Of a stretch of 64,000 nt of DNA, positions 47,611-57,684 are shown piece by piece; within the stretch, counting starts at the first letter, position 1, and each line of letters begins with the position of its first letter. Location: the NCBI RefSeq assembly GCF_963675165.1, contig NC_087385.1, forward strand, positions 1,674,501 to 1,738,500. The letters are read 5' to 3'. Made by a program: the position numbers and the translations under genes. Under the pieces are notes generated by a model. That model worked only from the letters and a program-made list of their open reading frames with translations, had not been told where the DNA came from and did not search any database. The stretch comes from Halichondria panicea. Taxonomy: Eukaryota > Porifera > Demospongiae > Suberitida > Halichondriidae.

Positions 47611-48942
47611 AAACTAATGTATAGTTACACAAAACGACTACTACATAAACCACTGAAACGAAGTTGATACTTTGGAGATAGAGGTTTTAAAGCATAGTAA
47701 ACAGTAAACAGTTTCCCAGCAGGGTATTTAATAACACTGAAATTGAAAGAATAACACAGATTTACTTTTCAATCCAATGTAAACCACTGATAATATACAG
47801 TAGATAAAAGTATAAAATTAATATACTGATACACCTGCCATTTTCTTACGTTGTTTCTGATGACAGGTGGGACGGTGCACTGCAAAGTTTCAATGCATTT
47901 TGCGATTTATTGAATTGTTGGTCACGATTTTAGTTCTGCGACTTCACAATCTGTAAGCAGATTTTTGGACTTATTGCACAAGTAGTTCAGTGCAAGCTCA
48001 CCTCAGGCTCTGGCTCTTAGCTTGACTGCCATGTTAACTAGTGTTCAAGCTGGCGCTGTGCTAATGCCTCTCGCCATGTTTTTGCTTTCGCTCAAAAGTA
48101 TTAGAGTGTTATCTATAATGAATTTTATATTAAAGCTAGCTTATCTTTATAAAGTTACTGAGAAGAAAAGACTTATTTACATGCATCTATTGTTGTTATT
48201 TATTGTATTATGTGGCTTACCAGGACCTCAAGAAAGAAGAAAATTGATTCTTCCAGGATCTGTAGTTCAGTGTATATAATATCTAAGACCTGTGTACATG
48301 CATATTGTTATATGGTAGTGTTTTGTGGCATACCAGGCCCTCAAGACAAAGATGATTCTGCCAGGAGGATCTGGATCTTGGATATTATTTTCTCACAACA
48401 TGGGGAATGAGCGCGCATGCGCATTACATCCACAGGAATAATTAAAGGGTGTGTCAAATTTCACAAATGGCTACTGCTAGCTAGCTGTTTTAATTAACAG
48501 CTATTTTCTGAGTATTGTAGCTAACAAAAAGCTAGCGCTTTAGTGCAAGGCTAACTCATATGTTGAATAGAAAGTTTGTGCGGACAGATGATGCTATGAA
48601 AGATTCTGAAGAGACTGCAACAGCCTTCAATGTGAGTCAAACTAGCCATAACTCGAGCTTTAGTTTGCTAATCCACGAATCAAAATCCAAGAGAACGTGG
48701 CTAGAAGCCTATAGAAGCTGTTAGCTTTTGTCGCATTGCAACCGTTGAGCAGTTACAGCTGGAACAGCTAAGACACACAGACACACACACAGTCAGCTTT
48801 ACCGCATCCCTGGTGCGGCTATGCCTCGAGGCATAATTAATATGAAAGGTCTTCATTTCTTTGAAAACATCATTACCAAAATTAATTGTTGTATTTACTC
48901 CCACGTGGTTCTCAAGTTTTTTTCTCAACCTAGTACCTAGCC
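47611..48942. other. Spacer between the transporter and OSGEP, with repeat
   Basis: Contains upstream regions of both divergent genes and repeat family E copy 3 (48470-48840). A plus-strand frame at 48022-48279 has hydrophobic stretches but no supporting splice or start evidence. A short direct repeat (GGCTTACCAGGACCTCAAG / GGCATACCAGGCCCTCAAG) lies at about 48210 and 48325. Confidence 0.45.
48470..48840. mobile_element. Repeat family E, copy 3
   Basis: Diverged copy: AGCTAGCGCTTTAGTGCAAG, GAAGAGACTGCAACAGCC, AATCCACGAATCAAAATCCA, AGAAGCCTATAGAAGCTGTT, and ends with TGCCTCGAGGCATAATTA. Confidence 0.7.
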
Positions 48943-49953
48943 ATGGTGATTGCAATAGGATTTGAAGGGAGTGCAAACAAGCTGGGTATTGGCATAATCA
49001 AAGATGGTGCTGTGCTCTCGAATGTAAGGCATACCTATATTTCCCCACCAGGAGAAGGCTTCATGCCTCGACCCACTGCAAAACACCACCAAGAACACAT
49101 TCTCGACATACTCAAGAAAGCCCTGGAGCAAGCAAATATTAAACCTGAAGAGATCGACTGTGTGTGCTACACCAAAGGCCCTGGGATGGGTGCTCCGTTG
49201 GTATCCGTTGCCGTAGTAGCCAGGACAGTAGCTCAATTGTGGAAGAAGCCGCTGGTTGGAGTGAATCACTGTATTGCTCATATCGAGATGGGACGACTTG
49301 TAACAGGTGCACAAAATCCAACAGTGTTATATGTCAGTGGTGGCAACACCCAGGTTATTGCATACTCGCAGAGACGATATCGTATTTTCGGGGAGACGAT
49401 TGACATTGCTGTCGGAAACTGCCTAGACCGTTTTGCTCGAGTTCTCAAACTCTCAAACGATCCTTCGCCTGGATACAACATTGAACAGTTAGCCAAGAAA
49501 GGCGAACAGTACATTGAGCTCCCATATGTGGTAAAAGGAATGGACGTTTCATTTTCTGGTATCCTCTCTTATATTGAAACCATTGCCAAGGCAAAGCACG
49601 ACAAAGGAGAATGTACAGCAGCTGATCTGTGCTACTCTCTACAAGAAACGGTGTTTGCAATGCTTGTGGAGACAACTGAAAGAGCAATGGCTCATTGCGG
49701 TTCTGATGAGGTGCTTATTGTGGGTGGTGTGGGGTGCAATCTTCGTCTGCAAGAAATGATGAGAATAATGGTTGAGGAGAGAGGAGGTAAAGTGTATGGA
49801 ATGGACGATAGGTATTGTATCGATAACGGAGCCATGATAGCTCAGGCTGGATGGGAGATGTTTAAAAGTGGACAATTGACGAAAATGGAAGACAGTTGGA
49901 TTACTCAGAGATACAGAACTGATGAAGTGGAGGTCACTTGGAGAAATGACTGA
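48943..49953 (+). CDS. OSGEP: tRNA N6-threonylcarbamoyladenosine transferase catalytic subunit (Kae1/OSGEP)
   Basis: Intronless, 336 residues (human OSGEP 335). ASKHA-fold enzyme of the KEOPS complex: it transfers threonylcarbamoyl from TC-AMP to A37 of ANN-decoding tRNAs in cytosol and nucleus. Seen: start [18 protein letters not shown]; metal-binding [10 protein letters not shown] (H-x-x-x-H); [15 protein letters not shown] phosphate loop; [46 protein letters not shown]; and [14 protein letters not shown] with the catalytic-site Asp-Asn-Gly. All motifs intact. The ATG has a good context (GCCATGG). Lack of introns contrasts with its neighbour GABARAP. Confidence 0.97.
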   Translation: MVIAIGFEGSANKLGIGIIKDGAVLSNVRHTYISPPGEGFMPRPTAKHHQEHILDILKKALEQANIKPEEIDCVCYTKGPGMGAPLVSVAVVARTVAQLWKKPLVGVNHCIAHIEMGRLVTGAQNPTVLYVSGGNTQVIAYSQRRYRIFGETIDIAVGNCLDRFARVLKLSNDPSPGYNIEQLAKKGEQYIELPYVVKGMDVSFSGILSYIETIAKAKHDKGECTAADLCYSLQETVFAMLVETTERAMAHCGSDEVLIVGGVGCNLRLQEMMRIMVEERGGKVYGMDDRYCIDNGAMIAQAGWEMFKSGQLTKMEDSWITQRYRTDEVEVTWRND

Positions 49954-50262
49954 ATTTAAACATGATTGGTCAGATATAAGTCTTTTGTCATGTTGGTCAG
50001 ATTTTGCAGCTGAGCTGAGAGTGTTTAAGTATTAAAGTGTTTGTGTAGCTAGCTATAGCTGTAATTACACCACACCATGGAACACGCCCAAAAGTTATTG
50101 GGGGATTCCCTTTGGTGCATGTGATCATTTGGCAACAATTATTTGCTCCGTCATCAACATTGATATTTAATCATCAGAGACCTTTGAAGCAGATCAGAAA
50201 CTCAAGACAGGAGATTGAGACTGAAGTAATAGCTAGACCAAAAAAATCTTGTCATCACAACA

Positions 50263-52537
50263 ATGAAGTGGGAATTCAAAGAAAACCATCCATTTGGTAA
50301 GGATTTTAATTTAATAAGGTGTAGAGCCTTTGGAGAATTCCTTAAGTCTAAACTAAAGGTCAGGAATTCTCTATAGTGAGAAGTGGTGAGTACAGTTACT
50401 ACTGTGAAGATTAAAGTTGTGAAACTATGATCCTTGACCTATTATTAGTCTCATGAATCAGCCGCGTCCCAAAAGAAAGACGGCTGATTCATGAGACCTG
50501 ACCAATATGGCCAGTTCAGTTCCCCGGCCTCCTCTTGCATTCCAAGCTATGGTTAAGGTTGTAGAGACATAAACTAATGAGCCATAAATAGAATCTCGTA
50601 TACTGGCACAAATAACATCATATACAAGTTCGAAGGCAGTTTGTCATTTTGTTTCTTTCTTCCCAGAGGTCAGATGTGCTGAAGCATCCAAAATAAGAAC
50701 GAAGTACCAGGACAGAATTCCAGTAAGTCCTACAGTGCTCGTCGCAGAGATAGATACCACTCTTAGTAAATGTTGTATATGTAACAACACATGCACCCAT
50801 ACACACCAAACTTACAAATACATGCACCCCACACATTGTCTCTATTGTGACTTTATTGTTTGTCGTTCAGGTAATTGTGGAGAAGGTACCAAAGTCATCG
50901 ATTCAAGACATTGACAAGAAAAAGTTCCTTGTACCAGCAGATCTCAGTGGTAAGTGAACTTATATGTTTGCCATTGACGTGGTAGTTCCTGTTTGGGAAT
51001 TTATTCATTAGTGACATCATAGTGTCTGTTTGTACCTAAAGTATAGTAATTATAGCTTTGTACACGTAGTTATTCAAGTTTGGGGCAAATAGTACAAAAA
51101 ACTAACGTGAGATATTGGAACAGCTTTGATAAGACCTTTCACAAATGATAGATTGGTGCATAATAATGATCATGCTTTGCTTTGTCACTTATCTTTTTGC
51201 ATTTACACTAACATACTATACTGGAATGTTTTGCGAGCATCAGCGAACTATGCGAGCATTGATTCTGATAAGTTATAAAAGAGAATGGATTTATGAGGTT
51301 GGTAGATACAATGTAGCTGATGAGTAGCCGTTTGTAACTGACTATTGTCCCTCCAGTTGCTCAGTTCATGTACATCATTCGGAGGAGAATCAATCTTCCC
51401 AGTGACAAGGCCATGTTCCTATTCGTCAACAAAGTACTCCCAACAACAAGGTGAGCCACAATATAAATACATGCACAAATTTATTGAAGGGGTCAACACA
51501 TGTACATGTATAATCAACCCTGTAATTTTTTGGGGTGTCCTCAAAGTTCTTTATAAAATGACAATAATATTATACATCAGTGAATAAGTGATTGATCGTT
51601 TGTTAAAGAAGACTTACATAAAGCTATTGTCTTGCTAGAATACTGTGAGCCATATCTGTTTTAATTGTGTATACCGTATTACGAGAATATTTTGCGGGTG
51701 AAAAACCTTTGCGAATGAGCCAAATCAGTAGAAAATTTGACCCTTTGCGATCTAACTATTGTGTTCTGGCAAGGATCGTGTGTATTTACTAAGTAATAAT
51801 TATTTAGGTTTTGCGGATTTTATTGTTGCAAATTGATCAACCATCGCAAATTTCGCAAATGTTTGATGCTCGCAAAACATTCTAGTAATACGGTATAAAC
51901 ATTCTACTGTGTTTAACTATGGTTGTACAGATTGTGGTATATAGCGAAGGCGTCATATCCGGCGCGAGGATATTATGTCATATTTTGGCAGTACCGGGTC
52001 TAAGCGTAGGTCACGTGCCCCACATCTCTGTTGCGCTAGAGGTTGGAGGTCACGTGACTGCGGTTAGGTTTTTGGGGGAGTACTGAGAGAGGGGCCCCGC
52101 GATTAGCCTTAAGCCCTTAAGTGTTGGGAGCCCTCCTCATTCAGCCCCCCAAACCGATAAATCAACATCGTCGGATGGAAAAGGTGGTTATATAGGGCTA
52201 GCTCTAACGGATGTGAATGGGAGGGTGGGAGGCAAAGAGTTAGATGAGTCTTTTCGAACACTCTGGCTACTGACACGTGTGTGGCAGATACTGCGCATGC
52301 GCGATAAGGCCAGAGGGCCAAGCCTTTGTTATCATAGCGTGTACCCGAGGTAACACCGCGGTTAGGGTATTTCCCCTTTTAACTACACATTTTATAGTTT
52401 ATATCAGTGGATTACTATCTTTAATCCTCCCCCCATACACACACAGTGCTTCAATGGGCAGTATATATGCCGAGCACAAGGACGAAGATGGATTTCTTTA
52501 CGTTGCGTACAGTGGGGAGAACACATTTGGACACTAA
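50263..52537 (+). CDS. GABARAP: ATG8-family ubiquitin-like protein, GABARAP type
   Basis: Five exons with exact phases: 50263-50296, 50667-50722, 50871-50949, 51357-51450 and 52447-52537. The product is 117 residues, the same length as human GABARAP. Start [14 protein letters not shown]-binding region with [33 protein letters not shown] and RRRINLP; end [10 protein letters not shown]. The penultimate Gly116 is the site exposed by ATG4 for lipidation to phosphatidylethanolamine on autophagosomes; the single residue after it is His. The N-terminal helix is GABARAP- rather than LC3-like. The last intron (about 1 kb) contains a family B MITE and the first contains a perfect hairpin. Confidence 0.97.
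50448..50497. repeat. Perfect 17-bp inverted repeat
   Basis: GTCTCATGAATCAGCCG (50448-50464) and CGGCTGATTCATGAGAC (50481-50497), 16-nt loop. In GABARAP intron 1. Confidence 0.9.
51674..51893. mobile_element. MITE family B, copy 4 (best preserved)
   Basis: CCGTATTACGAGAATATTTT...GCAAAACATTCTAGTAATACGG, 220 bp, flanked by TA at both ends. Inverted repeats of about 22 bp. Inside GABARAP intron 4. Confidence 0.92.
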
Positions 52538-52824
52538 CAACTATACACTCTCACTGTATTTTATTAGTGCACACTTGTATAATTTCCCCATGCCTTATTG
52601 CGAAATTTTTGAACACAGCAGTGGTATGTATAATGTTATGTGCTCAGTATGATTGTGTCTGTATAATAGCTTAACTTCCAACAATGCTCTCAAATTTTAA
52701 CAGTGTGTTGTGCAAAACTATTTAATTTATGTCTGTGTGCAGAATAAAGTAGATGTTATTGTTGTGTGTGAAACCATAAATTATTCAAAAGCTACCCGCG
52801 GTGTTAATGTGAGGTAAGCAAGAT

Positions 52825-52870
52825 TGGAGACCACACCTTTATACCTTCCAGGTAGAAAGGCGTGGTCTCC
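52825..52870. repeat. Short hairpin between GABARAP and the four-TM gene
   Basis: TGGAGACCACACCTTTATAC and its near reverse complement AAAGGCGTGGTCTCCA, with about two mismatches over 22 bp. It lies 37 bp before the next gene's first ATG. Confidence 0.7.
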
Positions 52871-52907
52871 AGACTAAAGATCGGGCTATAGCTAGCTAGC
52901 TAGCTGC

Positions 52908-53809
52908 ATGATGCCTGGAAGAGAGAGAGTTCCACTGTTGGCTAGAGTTGCTGGAAGCAGGGTCATAGGCCCTCGGCCTGGGAAAGCAATTGTCAGCTTC
53001 TGGCAGGGGATTATAGAGATCATTCTCAGAGCAATAGCAACAGTGAGCCATAAATGAATGCTGTGCAATGAGCTCTTTCCCTGCATGCCTGTAGGTGCTG
53101 TTGCTGATTGTGCTGATTCCTGCTGGTTTTGCGATGGAAAGTATGCGAAGCTACCCTTTCCGAGTCATTAACCTCGATCTCTCCCAGGCTGGTTGTGTGC
53201 TGGTGATAGTGGTAGGGGTGGCCGGAGCAGCAGTGCAAGCGGCTCAGATTATACTGCGCTTTGTCAATGTAGGTGCTATCAACATGACCTTCAGGACCTA
53301 TGGGATCGTGGTCAGTTTGGATGTTTCTCAATCATTTTCAGACTGTATATGACCTTTGCTTTTTCTCTCCAGGATATTGTTGTTGCTAGTATATTTTGCT
53401 TTCTACTGCTCGTGGGAGCCATCATTACTGGATACTCTGCTAATCTCAATTCCTCTAACTCCGTCATATCAACACGTCTGGGAGCTACTGCTGTAAGTTA
53501 TTACTATCATAATTGTTACCCTATAATTATATATTAATTTTATAATCACCTTAATTGCTAATAAGCATCTTATGTGTGTACTGATGTTAGTGACCTTTAA
53601 AGGTGTATTCTATTTAGCAGCCCCACATGCTTTGTACCTGTACCCACAATTAACCCCTCTCCTATACACATACACGTTAATGACAGGGTGTGTGCTTCCC
53701 CCCGATGATAGCACTCGTCGTACAAGGTGTTTGGATGCTTGTGTTTGTCATCTTCAAATGGAACAAGCATGTAGTAACGTACACTATAAAAAAAGCGGTG
53801 TTTGGCTAG
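52908..53809 (+). CDS. Small four-TM membrane protein, family not recognised
   Basis: Four exons, all phase 0: 52908-53042, 53095-53310, 53373-53492 and 53687-53809; 197 residues. Introns are only 52-194 bp. The cytoplasmic start MMPGRERVPLLARVAGSR is followed by hydrophobic helices: IIEIILRAIATVLLLIVLIP, CVLVIVVGVAGAAVQAAQII, DIVVASIFCFLLLVGAIITG and PPMIALVVQGVWMLVFVIF. Two short outer loops hold possible N-glycosylation sites (INMT, NLNSSNS). The layout is like MARVEL or other tetraspan proteins, but I see no diagnostic Cys pattern. The end KWNKHVVTYTIKKAVFG is basic. The consistent exon phases make the gene itself likely. Confidence 0.75.
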
Positions 53810-54009
53810 ACAACTGAATCATATTTTTTTCTTTTTTATTCTTAAAACACTATCCATTTATTCAACAATTCAGTGAACATGTTATTTCAGAGAGAATATT
53901 AGAGACCAAGGCACACACAGCATGAGCACATAAGGTACTATATAGTGGATGGAGATAAAAAATTGAATTGTGAGCTCGAGAATGCTACATGCACTAAGGA
54001 TAATAATAG

Positions 54010-57000
54010 TTAACTGTTAATGAATGACTTTAATTCTTCCTTCCACTTGAGGTGCAATTCTTCTGTCCCCATTCTCTGTAAGATATCTGTGTAGGAGAAA
54101 GTAATAATTATGATAGTCGTAGCATGTATACTATGTACTAGGCCTTACATATGTACAACACATGCAAAATACACGTACATTGTACATTGTACATTGTAAT
54201 AACAATGTGTATAATTTAAGGTCACACATGTAGCTAGCTTGCATTTAACAAGCACAAGGAGCACTTACATTGAGCTTGTGTTGGTGTCCACACAATCTTC
54301 TCCGCCAGCACATGCCTGGAAATAATTCTGAACGATCACACTTAGTATCGGGCCCTCCTCCTCACTCACAAGCACCTTGCACTCTTTGAACACATCGTAA
54401 CCATCTCGACCCTGGGCTATGTATCCCTTAGCAGCCAACTTGTAACTTTTGTTCAATTGCAATTGTTCACCACGGACTAGTACACTGTCAGGGACCACTC
54501 GAGACCCACTAGGTTGTGATTCATCAAACGAAAATTGAATTCCAGACACTTGTGGAAATCGTCCTTCCTTTTTGGGATATTGCGAGACTCCATTTTCAAG
54601 TGCTTGTATTAGCTGCGAACCCTTTACCTCGAGTACTGAGACAGCATCCACCATGGGGAGAATACTCATCAGATCCTATATTATAGTGATAATTTAATGT
54701 GCAATTGAACAACACACTCTGAACAGTCATGAAGCACATCATGTGATGTGTATACGTTTTCATTAAGAAGCAGGAGTTTTATGAACATTGCCTGCCTCAA
54801 ACTAGGTACTTTCATGAAGCAAATAATGCATTTATTAACTCACTCCTCTTCTGAATACTCCAGCATCATGGACAGTGTCCGACCTCAATGTACCAGAGTT
54901 CAAAAGTGCCACATCAGCACGTGTGACTTTCCTCATAATGTCCGTAACCAGGTTACCAAGGTTGCACTCTTGCGTCCTAAGACAGTCAAAGCGCCCCTCT
55001 AGATCGCAGTGTATATAGCCAATCTCTTCTTCCCGTCCTGCCTTTAGTCTTCCCTGAAAGTGGTCCACAATTTTCAAAACATCTTCATCAGGGGCTATTA
55101 CACTGGTTATATCGTGACGTTTTACAGAAACTTTAGGACGAGAAGTGGGCGTGTCAGGGAAAGAGACAGTGAGTTCTGAAAATTCTCTGAAATCAGAGCC
55201 ACTCTTGAGCATCAAAACATCTCCCTCCTGTGTAAATTTAAGATGTGGAAATATTGTGGATAATAATAGAGTGTTAATTGTCTGGTGATGTCAATTGGGG
55301 CTATACAGAATCTAACAAGCCACCTAGCACCTAGCCTCGAGACCAGGCCGGCCTGGTCTCGAGGCTACCTAGCACCCAACTATTCTAGCACACCAAAAGT
55401 TGAATTTCATTGTTCATTCCTACATATGCACATGTACACGTAAAAAGAGATAGGAGAGATACAAGACTTAAACTTAAAATATTTATTTTAGATTATGTGT
55501 AAAAGCATCAAGCTACAGAAAATATGTTACACGTACATGCGTTGCACGCAAGTGCCTTCACGTGCAGCTTCCTGCTCAATGCATACTTGACTTGCGTATA
55601 CACCATTTTGAACTCAAAAGTTTGCTAGGTGGCAATACACATAACACCTAGTCGTACGTGTACTCACCCACTGCTTGAGATAGTGGTGGTCGTGTCCTCC
55701 CAAGATGAGATGGATTTGGGGCACCTCTCTGGCTAGACGAAGGTCATTGGGGTCACGCATATGAGTCAGGGCAATTATCAGATCACATCCCTGAAAATAT
55801 CATAATGTACAGTATAATTATAAACTACATGCATTGTCATTATTGAGTGTCAATCAGCACTTTTACATGTATTCGTAGAAATATTCCTACACAGACACAC
55901 TGATAAAGAACCTATGAATACAACTGATAAAGAACCTATGAATACAAATGTACGAATATTAAGGGAGGTATCTCAATTTCTTGTGAACAAATTCACACAG
56001 TCAAGAAATGCGACTACATCTGGTGCATGTGTGAATACTGTGGGGTACCCAAACATGTCAACACACAGTAATACCTGAAACAAACACTGACCTCTTGTTG
56101 TAGCTCAGGCACAAGTTTCTTGGCTGTTTCCACAAAGTCAGTGTAGTCAACATCTTGTGGCTCCAGTGTAGCCAGAGTCTCAATCCACTCCCATTCTATC
56201 AGACCCAGTAAACCAATCTGAGCAAGGGAACATTGTATATGTTATGGTCTCACAACATAGAGTGGGTATCAAGTGGTTTTTTAATCCGACTTCAAAGGGA
56301 GGGCACATGACTAAAACAAGGTTTCACATTATTATTTCCAGGAAGTCTTTACTGCTAGGTACGCACATTAAGGTATGCATAGTGAGTCAGCAGTTATTAC
56401 TTGCAAAATAATACATTGTGTCACTATGAGATACATGTACGATGGGAGAAATTATACTCATGCAACTAGCACAAACAAGCTACCTTTCTTCCTCTCCAGG
56501 GGATAACGAGTTTCTCCAGACCATCAGCTAGTCTCTTCCCTGTAGAGTGCAGTCTAGCATTACTCATGAGCCAAGGGAACTCCATCTCTTTAGCCAGCGT
56601 TGCCAAGTGTTCCACACCAAAATCTGTGAACACGAAGCAGAAGGATAAAGCAACATGTACACATGCACTTGGATCATGAAATTGTACAGTTAATGAAGAT
56701 GGTCAGAAATTAGGCTACACCAAAGGGATACCGGTAGCATCTATATAATACTGTATTACAAACATGTAAGTATGTTTGTGTTTCAGTGTTACCGAAATCA
56801 TGATTTCCATACACAGCAGCGTGTACTCCAATAGCCTTGAGGATCGGTACCATTTGACGGCCTTCGGTGACGATACTGACTGCAGGGAAAAAAGACAATG
56901 TTAAAAAGAGGGAGGGTATACCAAGGGTTAGGCAAAAAATGGAAGGGGTGAGCACTAGGTGGGGATTAATGTGGGTAATCTTATATCCAGATTTCACAGG

Positions 57001-57423
57001 ATTTATTCTTATATCATTATGAATATGGTCACACACAGAAAGCATACACAATATAAATAAAAAACAGATACGCATACACCAATATAAAATGCTAAACTGA
57101 CTATTTGAAGGATTCAAAGCATCTCCACTAAACAGTATCAAAGGTTCCAAGTGTCTCAGACTGTCTATCTGTGACTTGAACCTCGCAGCACCACCAATAG
57201 GCTCCTTCCCATTAGATCTCTCTTCAATATTGTAGACATCATTGAAGTGAATTAAGGTGATACTGTCAGCTACACTAGCACTGCTACTAGAGGAAGCTTT
57301 CTCAGCATCAGGAGACCAGTTTGTGAGGCTTACAGAGGAGCCACTTCGAGCGCCCTCTCGTCTCTCAGAGTCTATGTCCCCTACTTGGTTTGGTCCAGCT
57401 GTCTTTGACACGTTACAGCCCAT
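54010..57423 (-). CDS. Metallophosphatase / 5'-nucleotidase-family protein with lipidation start
   Basis: Eight exons: 57423-57102, 56879-56793, 56623-56484, 56217-56092, 55790-55668, 55227-54844, 54675-54269 and 54073-54010; about 550 residues. Metal-site motifs in order: LIHFNDVYNIE (metal-binding Asp, with Tyr in place of the usual His), FSGDAL, VYGNHDF, LTHMRD and LGGHDHH. The C-terminal substrate domain starts around residue 340 (VALLNSGTLRSD, then AAKGYIAQGRDGYDVF). MGCNVSK at the N-terminus fits N-myristoylation plus palmitoylation, so a membrane-anchored cytosolic enzyme is inferred; a secreted signal peptide is absent. The last exon is the least certain (acceptor ACAGAG). Substrate unknown; close relatives hydrolyse nucleotides or sugar phosphates. 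Confidence 0.88.
55332..55367. repeat. Perfect 36-bp palindrome
   Basis: TAGCCTCGAGACCAGGCC joined directly to its reverse complement GGCCTGGTCTCGAGGCTA, no spacer. In an intron of the nucleotidase-like gene. Confidence 0.95.
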
Positions 57424-57684
57424 TCTTGATCTTATCTCCCAGCCAACAGCTTATTTAGTCCGATCTCCACGGTCACACAAGTCTTGTTTATGTGGCTACG
57501 TCATGTGATAGATCTAGTAGCCGCAGGTTATATCTACGTGCCCCTCCCCTTTCTTGCAGCATTTTAAAGGGGCCTACCTGCTTGCATGACTGCTGGCTAG
57601 ACTGGCTAGACACAACAGCCACTCCTCTTGCAAGCAAACAAACAACTGGCTTTGTAAAGTGAAGGACTGGACATAACTCAAGAG
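57424..57684. promoter_or_regulatory. Shared upstream region of the nucleotidase-like and SH2-WH1-GBD genes
   Basis: 261 bp between two divergent start codons. Both promoters and 5' UTRs must lie here unless a 5' UTR is spliced. No clear core element was recognised; the call rests on geometry. Confidence 0.5.

Noticed and set aside
48022..48279. Hydrophobic 85-codon frame
   Set aside because: Low-complexity hydrophobic sequence beside repeats; no sign of coding beyond the open frame.
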